Of a DNA stretch of 64,000 nucleotides, positions 28,899 to 39,556 are shown one piece after another. How positions within the stretch are numbered: the stretch's first letter is position 1; each line of letters opens with the position of its first letter. The notes beneath the pieces are model-generated. The model was given only the letters and a program-made list of their open reading frames with translations. It made no database searches and was not told the origin of the DNA. A program made the translations under genes and the position numbers. Origin of the DNA: Alternaria dauci (Eukaryota; Ascomycota; Dothideomycetes; Pleosporales; Pleosporaceae); contig NC_091276.1 in the NCBI RefSeq assembly GCF_042100115.1, forward strand, positions 2,790,001 to 2,854,000. Direction: 5' to 3'.

Positions 28899-31800
28899 CT
28901 ACATCTGCCTGCCTTCCGGTTCACCGACTTGCTCCAACGGCCCGAAGGGATGCTGCTTGCGCTTGAAGCCGATCTTGACACGTCCAACACGCGACATCTT
29001 GTCCTCGAACTCTGTACCAATTCGCAGTACAGTTTCTCGGTACATCGTCGCCGTGGTCCAGTCGTATGAACAACCGATGATGCGTTTCATACCACCCTCA
29101 GAGCCGGCCATGAGAAAACACACGGGTGGTCGTTCGGCAAGGAAGAGCGTCGCAGTCATGTTGCCTATGGCGAGTTAGTACTCTAGTCTCGTGGCTCGCG
29201 TTATTGCTAGCACGTACCTGTATCCACGAGCGTGAAGAGGCGTTGGTCTCCTGGTCCAGCTGACTTCGCTTTTTGTACAAGAGCTGCAACAGCGGGGTCG
29301 GATGTTGGATCGACAGGAATACATTCGCCGTGGATGTTGCGCTCGTGCCTGGAAAGTGGACTAGCCGCTGCCTATATGCGCGAGAACAAGATTAGCATGA
29401 CGTTATGAATGGGATGAGAGCACACATACGGTCCACTTCATGCGCCCAAGCCTACCACCAAAGATTTGGCTCTCAATCGTATCCAGGTCCATGTAGCCCT
29501 CAAAGCCGAAAAACCAACATTGTTGCTCCCAAAACTTGCCAAGATAGAGTAAGCGAAGCAACCATGGCGATAGGCCCATGATTACCAATGCGTAGATGAG
29601 CAAGATGACGCCGATGGTGTGCAATGCAGGGACACCGAGGAGCGTAGGGATAGCGAGGAATACAATGGCCGCAAGGAACACGATACCACTGGTACGCAAC
29701 ATCATCTTCGCGAAGATACGCTTCCACGAGTCACGCCGAGTGTGGGCGACTGGTGTGAACGCCTTCCACCGTACATTTGCGGCACGGCAACCGTCAAGAA
29801 TGATACTGTCGTCTTCGCCAACACCGGCGATGCCGACATCTTGAGGCAGTATGTCCCAGAGTTTGGCATTGTAGGCATCATCCATCGAATGCCAAGGTTG
29901 ATCCGGCGTCTTTGGCAACATGCATACCAGGCGCTCGAGGAGCTGATCACTGCCGTTTGCGAGGGAGAGACTACAAGAAATTAGTGATACGACATGTAAA
30001 GGCACTTGCTTTGTTACATACCGAGCAAATGCTTGGAACGCAGAGTCGGTGCGATCAATCTGTGGCCTGACGCGAAGCAAGCCCATCAGAGCGTAACTAT
30101 GATCTCCGGGAAGGTACTGTCCAGTCTGGCGCTTGTGCAGGCACTCGAGAGCAAGCGTGACGAGCTCGAGCTGGCTCAAAATCAAGTTTCCTTCGTAGTG
30201 GTCGATAAGCTGTCGAGCAACATGGGCGTCGTCCCGCCAGACTTGAGCGGCGAACTGATTCTTTGCGACCAGAATTGGCCGGAATAGGTCGCTATCACGC
30301 ACATAGACCTTGATGCTCTCACCAGCAGGAGCTAACAGCACTTCCGGAAACGTCCAGACCCGGCTACCCCATTGCTGAAGCATAAGGTCGGGTGTGTTGA
30401 TCTCGTATCTGTTGTTTGCCGGAGGTGCGACTGCAATGACAAGGGATTGCGCGCCTCGGATGACGTCGCAGATGCGATACACATCCTCCTCGAGTTGGTT
30501 GTCGGGCATGCAAGAACACCCAACCCAGTATGCAATGACTCCCGCGTTGCGCGCCGCGGCATCGGCGATTTCATGGAGCACCCTGAAGTCGTCGGGCGTG
30601 TTGAACTGTTCGGCAGTGTATGCGATGAAGACGTATGAGAGAGAGTGACCACTTTGTTGGGCCAGCCTGGAGATGTCAGAGGTGCATGAGTGACATGTGC
30701 CGAGCCAACTTACCACTCTTCGACGTTCGTGATCTTCGCTGGCCTACCTTGCTCGCGCAGAAAGCAGAGGTATCTGGGACGCAAGACGCGTTCAGCGACA
30801 GGGTTTGCCTCGCTCGACGGAAGACCTTTAGGTTTGTGCATTTCAATCGCGTTTCTGGCGACTTTAGGATATCCAAAGTACTGATACGGCACACAGTCGT
30901 AGTTGCCTCCGTTGCGTGAAGCGATCTCAGCGGGACTGGGACTGGAAATCTGCACTACTGTCAGCCATATATCTGCCCTAAGAAGGGCGTGAACTTACAA
31001 ACATCGTGATGATGCACGACGCGACGAACCATTTGAGGCAAAGCATAGGATAGTCTTCGCTAGGGATCTTTCCATCGTGCTGCGCAAAGTCAATGTGATT
31101 GAAGGGCCAATTTGCCAGTCGCATATACACTGGTGCGACATTGCGGATGAACGTCCTCCTGTACGTAGATCCCAAGTTGTTCTCGTAGATGTCGTCGACC
31201 GCTTGTACAACGAGCTTGGAAACCTTGCCATCCCAAGATGAGATGTATCGGTCGTCATAGTCGCCTGTCCATTCGCGATCAAAGATGTCGCGATGACGAT
31301 GTTGGCCAAGCTTCTGATACCCAAGGCCTGGCTTGCGATAGAAGTTCGGATATCCCCATTTCACAGTGGTGAAAGGGGATAAAATATATGCGTATCCCTT
31401 GAGCTGCATCGGGCCGTTGCGCTACCTCACATTAGCTGATGACGAATCGAGTGAATAAATCAACGAACCGGTACGGAAGCGACGCTTGGATGTTTTTCGT
31501 TGTTTCCGTTGTCGCCTTGGTGCTGAATAGCCTGTTCATAGGGCGCGATCTCGCGAACCGAAGCTTGGGCGTCATTTGCGACCATTGTGATGACGATGTT
31601 GGTGAGTCTACTTCAAACAAGCACACAGCTGAGTGATGAATCCCGGCTGGTTGCTTGGGAGTTGCGGCGGAGGTTGCTGATACTGCTGATAAGGCGGGTA
31701 GTAATTCGCAGCTTGTGCCTTTGCCTCTATTAGTTAGACAACGAGGAAACGGGAGTGGGATACATACCTGTGGTGCGAATGTCGGCTGTGGTCGTGATAC

Positions 31801-32090
31801 TGGTTGTTGCTGTACTAGAACGACAGGTTTTGTGGGATTGTCTGGGTCGTAAGCACCTCCACCACAATGATGTGACTGGGTCTGATGAGAATCGTCAGAT
31901 TAGTAGAGGAAGGTAGAAGAGTCTGTGGCAAGCTCACCGGATAATATTGCTGAGATGGAACTACTTGTACAGACGTGTCACTGTTAGGATCAAAGCCGCC
32001 GCCGTGTTTACCAGAGATATCATAAGGATAAGCCTGATGGGTATTAGAATTGCTAATGAGGGTTACAGAGGGCGTCAGGTTATGTACCAT
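28899..32090 (-). CDS. Large multi-exon fungal membrane protein of unknown function
   Basis: At least nine introns. Exons read: 32090-31938, 31881-31768, 31724 to about 31627, an exon ending at 31469, then 31421-30999, 30949-30714, 30666-30022, 29970-29430, 29371-29218 and 29164-28899, about 900 residues in all. The N-terminus is Tyr/Pro/Gln-rich and disordered (SQQYYP, NYYPPYQQYQQPPPQ). A membrane segment (CLKWFVASCIITMF) follows at the end of the fifth exon and a hydrophobic pair (IVFLAAIVFLAIPTLLGVPA, HTIGVILLIYALVIMGLSPW) later. Conserved blocks include CMPDNQLEEDVYRICDVIRG, SLANGSDQLLERLVCMLPKT and FEGYMDLDTIESQIFGGRLG. I recall this family as widespread in ascomycetes and often mislabelled 3-hydroxyisobutyrate dehydrogenase; no dehydrogenase motif is present. 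The exact junction near 31,590-31,640 and the start codon are unresolved. Confidence 0.75.
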
Positions 32091-33298
32091 TCAGATCTCT
32101 TTGCCAAATGGAGGCGGTGGAGTTGGGCTTGCTCTTGTATTAACCTTTGACCGGCGATAGTCTATCATGCCCCTCATATTTAGATACCTGCCCCGACTAA
32201 TGCTCAAGTAGTACGACGGTGTAGCGCCCGTTCGAAGGCGCAACGTCCTGGAATAATTGCTTTTGGGTGCACGATCGAGTTCAGCCTGCCCAAAGATTTT
32301 GTTCAATTGGTCGGTTCGTATTGCCGGATCACTCCACTCGTCCCATTGTGGCATTGTGGCGTTGGAGGCCGACTCTTAGGCGGAGGTACGACTAGAACGG
32401 GCCGAGACCACTACCATGTGACATCCAGTATCATTCGGCGAAAAATAGCGGTGGGGGCGGTTTTTAACGCTATCTGCAGTGTGTTGGTATTAGCAGCGCT
32501 GCTGCAGTGGGTGCCTGGAGGAGTTTTACATCTTCGGCTACCCTGGTTATTGCATATCGGTCGTTGAAACATGTATGCCTGCTGCATGCAGGGTATGATC
32601 TTCCTTGTGGCATGAAGCGAAAAGCGGCCGCTACAACTTCGCAACCTTTGACGTCGGCTTTCGTGCAAGCTGGTATATCTAGAGATTCCCAACGCTCAAC
32701 CCAATGATTATCGCGATGCAGTAGGCCTCAACCAAGACTAAAAAGCGACTCTTCACTCTCGTAGTGAACTGACTGGTGTTCTGGCGTTGGAAGGATGCCA
32801 CAGGTCGCATACTCGTGTACAGTACCACATTGAGGGGCTCTGATGTTTGCCAGCTGCCCTCTTGGCATTCTCAGCCTTGCGCCACCAATTAAGCGTGCCG
32901 CTGGCGGCTTATCCCGATAGGTCCGCTCGGACCTTTTTTCTCAGCTCCTGAGATTGCGTGTCCACTTTCAGACAGAGCTGGCAAATGCCAAGCACTGAAC
33001 CGCTGGCCTGTGGTCTCATGGTCCGAGATTTTGACCCAAAACCCCGCCTGACTTGGTTCACGACTATCTCAGAAATTCGTGGCGCTGGCTTGCAGCTTTA
33101 GGATGACCAGGGAGGACGAGCACGGCAATTGCCTTGAAGCTTGCTCCATTTGAGCGATGGCTTTCAAGCTCGCGAGTGGCCGCTATTGTTAGAGTGTCGT
33201 TGTACTGTGACTGCGGAACTGCTTCCCAACCATCTTCATAACTCAACTACTCACACGCTCAATCTAGCAACCCTTTTTCCGAGAGACCACACGTAAAC
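32091..33298. other. Divergent intergenic region
   Basis: About 1.2 kb between the membrane protein gene and the CorA-like gene. It contains both promoters and possibly an untranslated first exon of the membrane protein gene. A minus-strand frame of 87 codons (32091-32354) abuts it and could be a further 5' exon, but no convincing donor site joins it. Confidence 0.4.
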
Positions 33299-34914
33299 AT
33301 GAGCTCGTATCGAAGTCTAACCGCCGATCGCAAGCCCTTGGATGAATTTGGAAGGAGAGCTTCAACATTCGCTGCGAGGCAGCACGATGCGACACATGCT
33401 GGCATAAAAATGGACCTGTTCGAATGGTCCGAAGGTTCCGCTCAAGGTCTTGAGAAATCTGGCCTCAAGTCTGTGCAAGAGCTCGAGTCGAAAAGCGAGG
33501 GGATAGTCCGTGTGATGTGAGCATATCTGTGAGCTACAGCGAAGTTGCTGACAGTCTTAGCTTTGCACCCCGAGATACGCCTGCACCAGGTACAACTGAA
33601 GGACTGGTTGAACTATTCGAAACATGCAGCATTCCAAGTGCTTTTGTCGATGAGAGCCTGCGCGCTGTTTCGCAGTCATTCGCAGCACGAGAAGACGTTG
33701 ACGGCTCGATGTGCATATGGTTCCATCTCTTGTGCAATACGCTTGCTATAGCCGAGAACGCGACCGCGCCCTCTGAAGTAGCTGGACGCGGGAAGTCTGT
33801 ACAACCTCCGAGTCGAACACATTTCACTTGGTTGAAGCCGGGTGTTGTCCTGAAGATCAGAAAGCCATCAACGGCATTGCCAAAGCCTGTACGGACGTCA
33901 ACATCAGACAGCGATGACACCTTGACCGCTACTCCAGTCAAAGCCAGGGTAGAGCTGGTATGTTTTGGTGCCCCTAGCACGCTGCATGATAGGATCCGAG
34001 AACTTATAGCGACAACCACGTGCGAGGAGTTACTCAACGATCCGTATGTATTGCTGGAGATTGTGTTCGACGAGATGTATAAGATACTGGATTGGACGGC
34101 CTGGGCCGTAGCTGACACGTTTGGACCCCTGGAGACGGTAATTTCAGCCCTTCAACTCACCGTAGCAGTACCATTCGTGCTAATAGTGTGTCAGCGAATT
34201 TCAGGAATTGCGAGCAACCCAGGGAAGGCAGTTGAAGAATTGCCTAAAGACTTCTTCACGGAGCTTCACATCCTCACGAAACATACTTTATACTTGCGTG
34301 AAAATTGTGAAGCAGCCTTGGCTACCCTGGATGACCTTTACAACCATCACAAGGCAGCGACAGGCGAAAGCCCAGGGATGCCGCAAAGGCATACACGACA
34401 GGCACTCAAGTACAGAAAGACCCTCTTCGAATCAACGCAGCGACGGCTTGCCAGCCTGAATGCGAGGCTCTCGAACATCATCGAGATGTCTTTCAACATC
34501 GTTACGCAGGGCGACAGCAAGGTGATGCAGTCGGAGAACCAGAGTATGAAGACTATTGCGGGGTTGACGCTTGTGTTCATGCCGCTCGGCACGGTCGCCT
34601 CCATCTTCGGTAGCCAGTTTATGAAGCTTCAGGATGACCATCCGTACCACCTTACGGTGTCGCGCGACTTCTGGTTGATGTGGGTTATCGCTATTCCTTT
34701 GACTGCAGTAGTCTTGACCAGTAAGTGCGAGTCCGACGCAAATCTTTCTAGCTGATATGCTAACATGGCGTGCCAACAATCAGTCTGGTGGGTATGGTAC
34801 AGGGACGCGAAGGCAAGATTGGTAGATGGAGTGGAGAAGGGCGGACATGGCTATTTGGGATGGAAGACGTTGCTGCGCAGAGTCAAGGAGAAGAAGAGGA
34901 TGTCTGATGCGTGA
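33299..34914 (+). CDS. CorA-like (MIT superfamily) membrane protein
   Basis: Four exons as read: 33299-33516, 33561-34137, 34195-34720 and 34784-34914, about 483 residues. A long cytosolic part with a charged helical region (FTELHILTKHTLYLRENCEA, RRLASLNARLSNIIEMSFNI) leads to two C-terminal membrane helices, TIAGLTLVFMPLGTVASIFG and FWLMWVIAIPLTAVVL continuing into IWWVWYRD. This is the CorA metal-channel plan, but the GMN signature after helix 1 is replaced by an IFGSQF segment, as in the fungal CorA-like group of unknown substrate. Introns 1 and 3 are clear (GTGAGC and GTAAGT donors). Intron 2 (34138-34194, 57 nt) is stop-free and in frame, so it is uncertain whether it is removed. Confidence 0.8.
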
Positions 34915-36309
34915 GCGCAGGCACGGGTCTGAGCGCAGATCGATGACGCGATGATGGCGGGGCGACCACGGGCGACGATTGTGGATACTTTTGGCGTCGC
35001 GAACTAGAACACTCTAGAACACCTAACCGTGAGATGAATACAGACGTCGTGAAAATAGAGACACACGTCAAGGTCGTGCACTTGTTCTTTGAGATCTTTT
35101 TTGGTCCAATTGCGATACTGAAGTAGCTTAGTGCATCCGAGCTATCCGCTTCGGACTGTTGCCCGCCGCACACCAAGCTGCAGCCATTCCATCCTCTCGA
35201 ATTCGCATTTCTTCGCTCTACAAGCAACCCACACCAAAGTAACAAAAAATGAGTTGTCGCATGAACAAAACTGACAATCCCGACAAGAGACATGGTGCCT
35301 AACCGATGAGCATCGAGGGACGCGTAATCGTGATGATAGGGGCGACGATAACAAGGCATACCGAAGCATCATGCGTATGCTCGATGCGAAACGTTGGAAA
35401 CCTTCTCGATATTGACTGAGACGTATAATCCCGCTAGTGTTAACTAACATGACAGTATAAAGATCGTAACCTGGTCCGGAGAGATGGCAGCGTCTCAGCT
35501 CAAGGAAATGTAGGGGTATCCGATACGTCCATCCAAGACGTGCCAGACAAGCGACTGGAGAACGACCCGACTGCACTCAAGTTGGGGCGCGGGACGGGAC
35601 ATTCTAACACCGTCGCCAAGACGAATACGGCCGTCCCTCACAGGCGCGCTCGACTGCGAGCAACATGATACGCTGTAACGGCTGTTGAGACGGTTTACGG
35701 AGTCGGAGTTAAAGATGACCGGCCCGATAGCTCTGCCGCCGCCATTACCTGGATGAGCAATCGCGAAATGAGTTCAACGGCAATGTCGTGATGCCCGGTC
35801 CAGCTTCCCGAGCGTTAGGGGACGACCTCTTTCAAAGCGGGAGGAGTCTCGCTGCTAATGCAAGCCACGGTCACGTGCCTTAGGCATACAACACATCATC
35901 TCGTTCACGATACGAGATCCTGATCCTCAAGGATTGATCTCCACTAAACCCCACTGCCTCTCCACATACACATGATCCCCACATCTTGCTACAAGTGGAT
36001 AGTGAGCCACCTTCAAGTGCGGCAGTGCGCGAACGTTAAACTTCCTAGCGGGTTGGCACGGAGCCTTGCCTAGACAAACCAAGTAGCACGGATCCAATCG
36101 AAACGTCAACTACTATCACAAATATCCGCAAATACCTCCGAGGTGCAGTCCAAATCTTATGCGATGCTCGGCGCCCTGCTTGATGAATATGGCAATAAGG
36201 AATCTTCCGTCTCACTGCTTAAACAGCTGTGGCCCGCTATCAGTCCTGCTACGCGTTTTTGTCCTCCACTTTCCCGCCTGTCACCAACTACATTTCACTC
36301 GTTGCAAAC
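34915..36309. other. Intergenic region upstream of the GH17 gene
   Basis: About 1.4 kb. Minus-strand frames of 144-158 codons (34883-35359, 35142-35576) overlap here but lack motifs and have irregular composition. The last 150 bases are C/T-rich and look like the leader of the glucanase gene. Confidence 0.4.
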
Positions 36310-37484
36310 ATGCGTATCTCTACCGCCCTCAGTATCGCAGCATCGCTAGGCTGTGCAGCTGCTCAGCGTCCCGTCGTGGGTTTCAACTCTGGCGCGTCCG
36401 ATGCCGAGAGCAATCCTAAGACCCAGGAAGACTTCGAGCGTGAATTTAGAGCTGCGCAGAATCTAGAAGGCGCCCCTGATGGACTCAACACCATCCGCCT
36501 GTACTCTAATGTCCAATGGGAAACTCAGGATACACCAATTGCTGCGTTCCCGGCTGCAATCGCGACAAACACAAGCCTTCTCCTAGGCATCTGGGCTTCG
36601 GGGACCGACAGCATCGACAACGAGCTGAATGCATTGGAAGCAGCTCTCGAAGAGCATGGTTCGGACCTGGCGGACCTGGTCATTGCTATCTCGGTTGGTA
36701 GCGAGGATCTTTACCGAGCCTCAGCATCTGGCGTGAGGAATAATGCTGGACTTGGAAACGGTCCGGACACCATCGCACGCTTCATCAGGGAGGCTCGCCA
36801 GCGTCTGAATGGTACGGCGCTTGCAAACAAGCCTTTCACTCATGTCGATGCCTGGGACGCCTGGATGAACACCTCCAACTCCGCTGTTCTTGATGAGGTC
36901 GACTTCGTTTCCACAAACATCTTCCCCTCGTACATTGACACTCTCGACAACACCATTGACAATGCGCCGGCTATATTCAACGGTATTCTGACAGCTATGG
37001 ATGAAGCTGCTGGCGGGAAAGACGTTTGGATCACCGAAACTGGTTGGCCATTCAGTGGCCGAACGTGGGGTAATGCTGTGGTAAGTTGCAACTGTTCGAG
37101 ATGCATGCGAGACATGTACTAATCTGTATCCTTCTGTAGCCTTCCCTCGAAAACGCTGCTACTTATTGGCAAGAAATCGGCTGTCGCCTCTTCGGTAGAC
37201 GAAATGTCTTCTATTATACCCTTTTCGACGCCAACCCTGCCAACGATGTCAAGTTCGCTGTCACCGACAACCTGAGCACCACCCCTCGCTGGGACCTCAC
37301 TTGCCCTCCAGGCAGCCAGAACTCGTCATTTCCCGCCCCCTTTGACATTAGCCCCGCACTTAATGCTTCTGCAGATGCAGCTGCCGCTGCAACTGGTGCA
37401 GGAACCTCTACTTCGGTGTCTTCGGTCAACACACTCGCTATGGCACTGTCCACGCTCGGCGCTCTCGCTACTTGGGCCTTGTAG
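36310..37484 (+). CDS. GPI-anchored GH17 beta-1,3-glucanase/glucanosyltransferase
   Basis: Two exons, 36310-37080 and 37140-37484, joined by a 59-nt intron (GTAAGT donor, CTAAT branch, GTAG acceptor), give 371 residues. A signal peptide occupies residues 1-19 (MRISTALSIAASLGCAAAQ). The GH17 barrel shows the proton donor in IAISVGSEDLYR (E132) and the nucleophile in VWITETGWPFSG (E243), with VDFVSTNIFPS between. The C-terminus is Ala/Ser/Thr-rich and ends in a hydrophobic tail (TLAMALSTLGALATWAL), a GPI-attachment signal. The enzyme should act on cell-wall beta-1,3-glucan at the plasma membrane or wall. The frame upstream of the chosen ATG is open but would hide the signal peptide. Confidence 0.92.
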
Positions 37485-38009
37485 ATTGGAGGACTGTCGA
37501 CAACGGTGTTTGTACTTCTTGTTTCGATCTGTTATTACTAGTTTCATTACAAGCTTCTATTATTGATGTGTAATTTCTACGTCTATAGATCTGTGCCGTT
37601 ACCAATTGTCCACTTCATCTTGATCGTTGCCGTGGGTGCAGAAAGCTAATGAGTAATGGGGTCTTTCGTTCGTTGCCATGGCGGAAATGGGATGCGCGAC
37701 GCAACAGCGCCTACCTCGACCTGTGGTAAGTGCTCAAAAACACCTGACCTTCTTTCGCTACTTGGATACAACATCACAACGCCGCACCGCTCGACACTCA
37801 CATCGCTACTCTACAAGAGCTAGGCATTCTATTACTTATATCACTCCTGCATTCTATACGTCCTTCGCTTGTTTGCCGTCGCACTCACAACTGGAATCAC
37901 AACAAAACCCGTATCTCAGCGACGCATCGAAGAGGTCACGACGAGCTACCTTTGCTCTGGATTTTCATTCTGGAATAACATTTAAGTGCTGAACGCCACG
38001 CAAATCAAG
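37485..38009. promoter_or_regulatory. Promoter and leader of the repeat-protein gene
   Basis: About 525 bases. After the GH17 3' end, the stretch from about 37730 is C/A-rich with few G, as in transcribed fungal leaders. A frame at 37678-37992 has no motif. Confidence 0.35.
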
Positions 38010-39398
38010 ATGGACTCTCGACAAGAGTCAGAGAACCCTCCAGTGGCTGCTGAGGGCGATCAGTCGTTGCAGCCCTCGCGTCCGACGTCACCTGCACCCG
38101 ATGATCCCCGTACATTTGAAGGAGAGCAATCTCATTCCGGTCATTTCAACACCCTGCTTCCTACATTGGCGCAGGGACGAGCGCCAGAGGGATATGAAGT
38201 CTTTTCGCCCGCACCACAAGAGGAATCGAGCGATGCACCCGCCAGCAATTCACGGGCTACCGATACTAGCGGTCAAGACTGCCAGCCCACAAACACTGCG
38301 TCGGATCCATCTACACCCGCTTCTCCTCAAACATCTCAGGTGGAGCTTCAAACGGTGTCTGACGATCCCACACTCGCTGGGCCGAGCACTACGACTTCCA
38401 CCGACCCCGTCGACCGACCCGTAATCGGAGACGACGAACAGCTCGCTCAGCCTTCCACGTATGTAATGAACACAGCCACCACAGATGCTCCCAGCCCCTC
38501 CATCACTGCACAAGCCGTCCCCCAACCCGTGCAGCTGTTATGGAACCTGCCATTCCTAGCCCACCTCTGGATCGAGCACAGGGCCAGGATCCTAGCCCTG
38601 TATCTCACCAGACCCAACGCATCGCCACCAGAGCGTTGGTCGTGGACTCACCCATACATCGCGCACCTCCATCCCGCCGCCAGAGCCATGTTCCTCACCA
38701 TGATATCTCACGATCCGCGCGCAGATCCACCCAACCATCCAAGCTGGAACCACCCATCTCTCGCACACTACACCCCATACTGGCGGGCCATGTATTTCGC
38801 CTATAGCATGACAGTCATGCTCGAACGAAGAGAATACGAAGAAAATCTCCAACGCAACGCAGTGGAGCAGGGAAACGCGTCCTGGCCGGTCAGATACAAC
38901 GATGTATATGATAAGCTCACTGACTCGACGGATTCATGGCCGAAAGATGAACTCGCACGGCCCCATGTCCAGAGACGTGAGTTCGTCTGTATGACGGACC
39001 GCGTGCTGCTCCAGGCACGACAAGCACGGGCGGCAGCGCGGTTAGATACTTCAGCCATGGACGAAGAGATACAGCGTCGGTTGGGAAACCAGGTGCGGAC
39101 GTGGGGTTCTCGGAATTACGATTCTGATGCTGAGGCCACGGATACGGAGAGTGGTGATGCTGGTGAGGGTGGAGGGAGAAGCTGGGGACCTGTATCTGAG
39201 GTACAGACGACGCGGACGAGACACGAGGGTATCGGCCTTGGTGAGGGGATAACCGGAGTTTCTGAACCTGTTTATGGGTTTCAGACGGAGCGGAGGAGGC
39301 GCGAGAGTATGGTGGTCGAGCCTGTACCATCTGCTTATAGATGGTACGATTTAGATTGGCTAGCGTCTATGAATAGAGTGCCAGGAGAATACAACTAA
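38010..39398 (+). CDS. Unrecognised protein with three 34-residue repeats
   Basis: 462 residues from the ATG at 38010 in a single exon. I do not recognise a family. Residues 1-175 are Ser/Thr/Pro-rich, low-complexity and probably disordered. Residues 178-275 contain three copies of a 34-residue unit starting at W178, W212 and W246. Each unit has W-[NT]-x-P-x-[LI]-A-H, then R-A about eight to ten residues later, and the first two close with P-x-A-x-P-P-x-x-x-S (examples: WTHPYIAHLHPAARAMF and WNHPSLAHYTPYWRAMY). The C-terminal 180 residues are charged, helical at first (LLQARQARAAARLDTSAMDE), then Glu/Gly/Arg-rich. No signal peptide or membrane segment. Codon use matches the neighbours. Confidence 0.75.
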   Translation: MDSRQESENPPVAAEGDQSLQPSRPTSPAPDDPRTFEGEQSHSGHFNTLLPTLAQGRAPEGYEVFSPAPQEESSDAPASNSRATDTSGQDCQPTNTASDPSTPASPQTSQVELQTVSDDPTLAGPSTTTSTDPVDRPVIGDDEQLAQPSTYVMNTATTDAPSPSITAQAVPQPVQLLWNLPFLAHLWIEHRARILALYLTRPNASPPERWSWTHPYIAHLHPAARAMFLTMISHDPRADPPNHPSWNHPSLAHYTPYWRAMYFAYSMTVMLERREYEENLQRNAVEQGNASWPVRYNDVYDKLTDSTDSWPKDELARPHVQRREFVCMTDRVLLQARQARAAARLDTSAMDEEIQRRLGNQVRTWGSRNYDSDAEATDTESGDAGEGGGRSWGPVSEVQTTRTRHEGIGLGEGITGVSEPVYGFQTERRRRESMVVEPVPSAYRWYDLDWLASMNRVPGEYN

Positions 39399-39556
39399 CA
39401 CAAAGTGTTTTAGCTGTATGTAGTAATAAATATGCTACAGAGCAGGATTTTAGTACATGCGGGATGCCATCTTCCCACAGCGTGACGTGGGACAAGTCTC
39501 GTTTGCCAACGCTCACCTTTTAACCATCGAGAGTGATCATCTCCACCTATCAACAT
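39399..39556. other. Convergent 3' region
   Basis: A short 158-base gap between converging genes, with an AT-rich patch near 39410-39440 that probably serves 3'-end formation. Confidence 0.4.

Noticed and set aside
31590..31640. A 19-base intron to repair the frame in the large membrane protein gene
   Set aside because: Such a short intron is unrealistic; the junction is reported as unresolved instead.
32091..32354. An 87-codon minus-strand frame that could be an extra 5' exon of the large membrane protein
   Set aside because: It ends in TGA immediately before the chosen ATG and no splice donor before the stop gives a good junction, so it is left out of the gene model.
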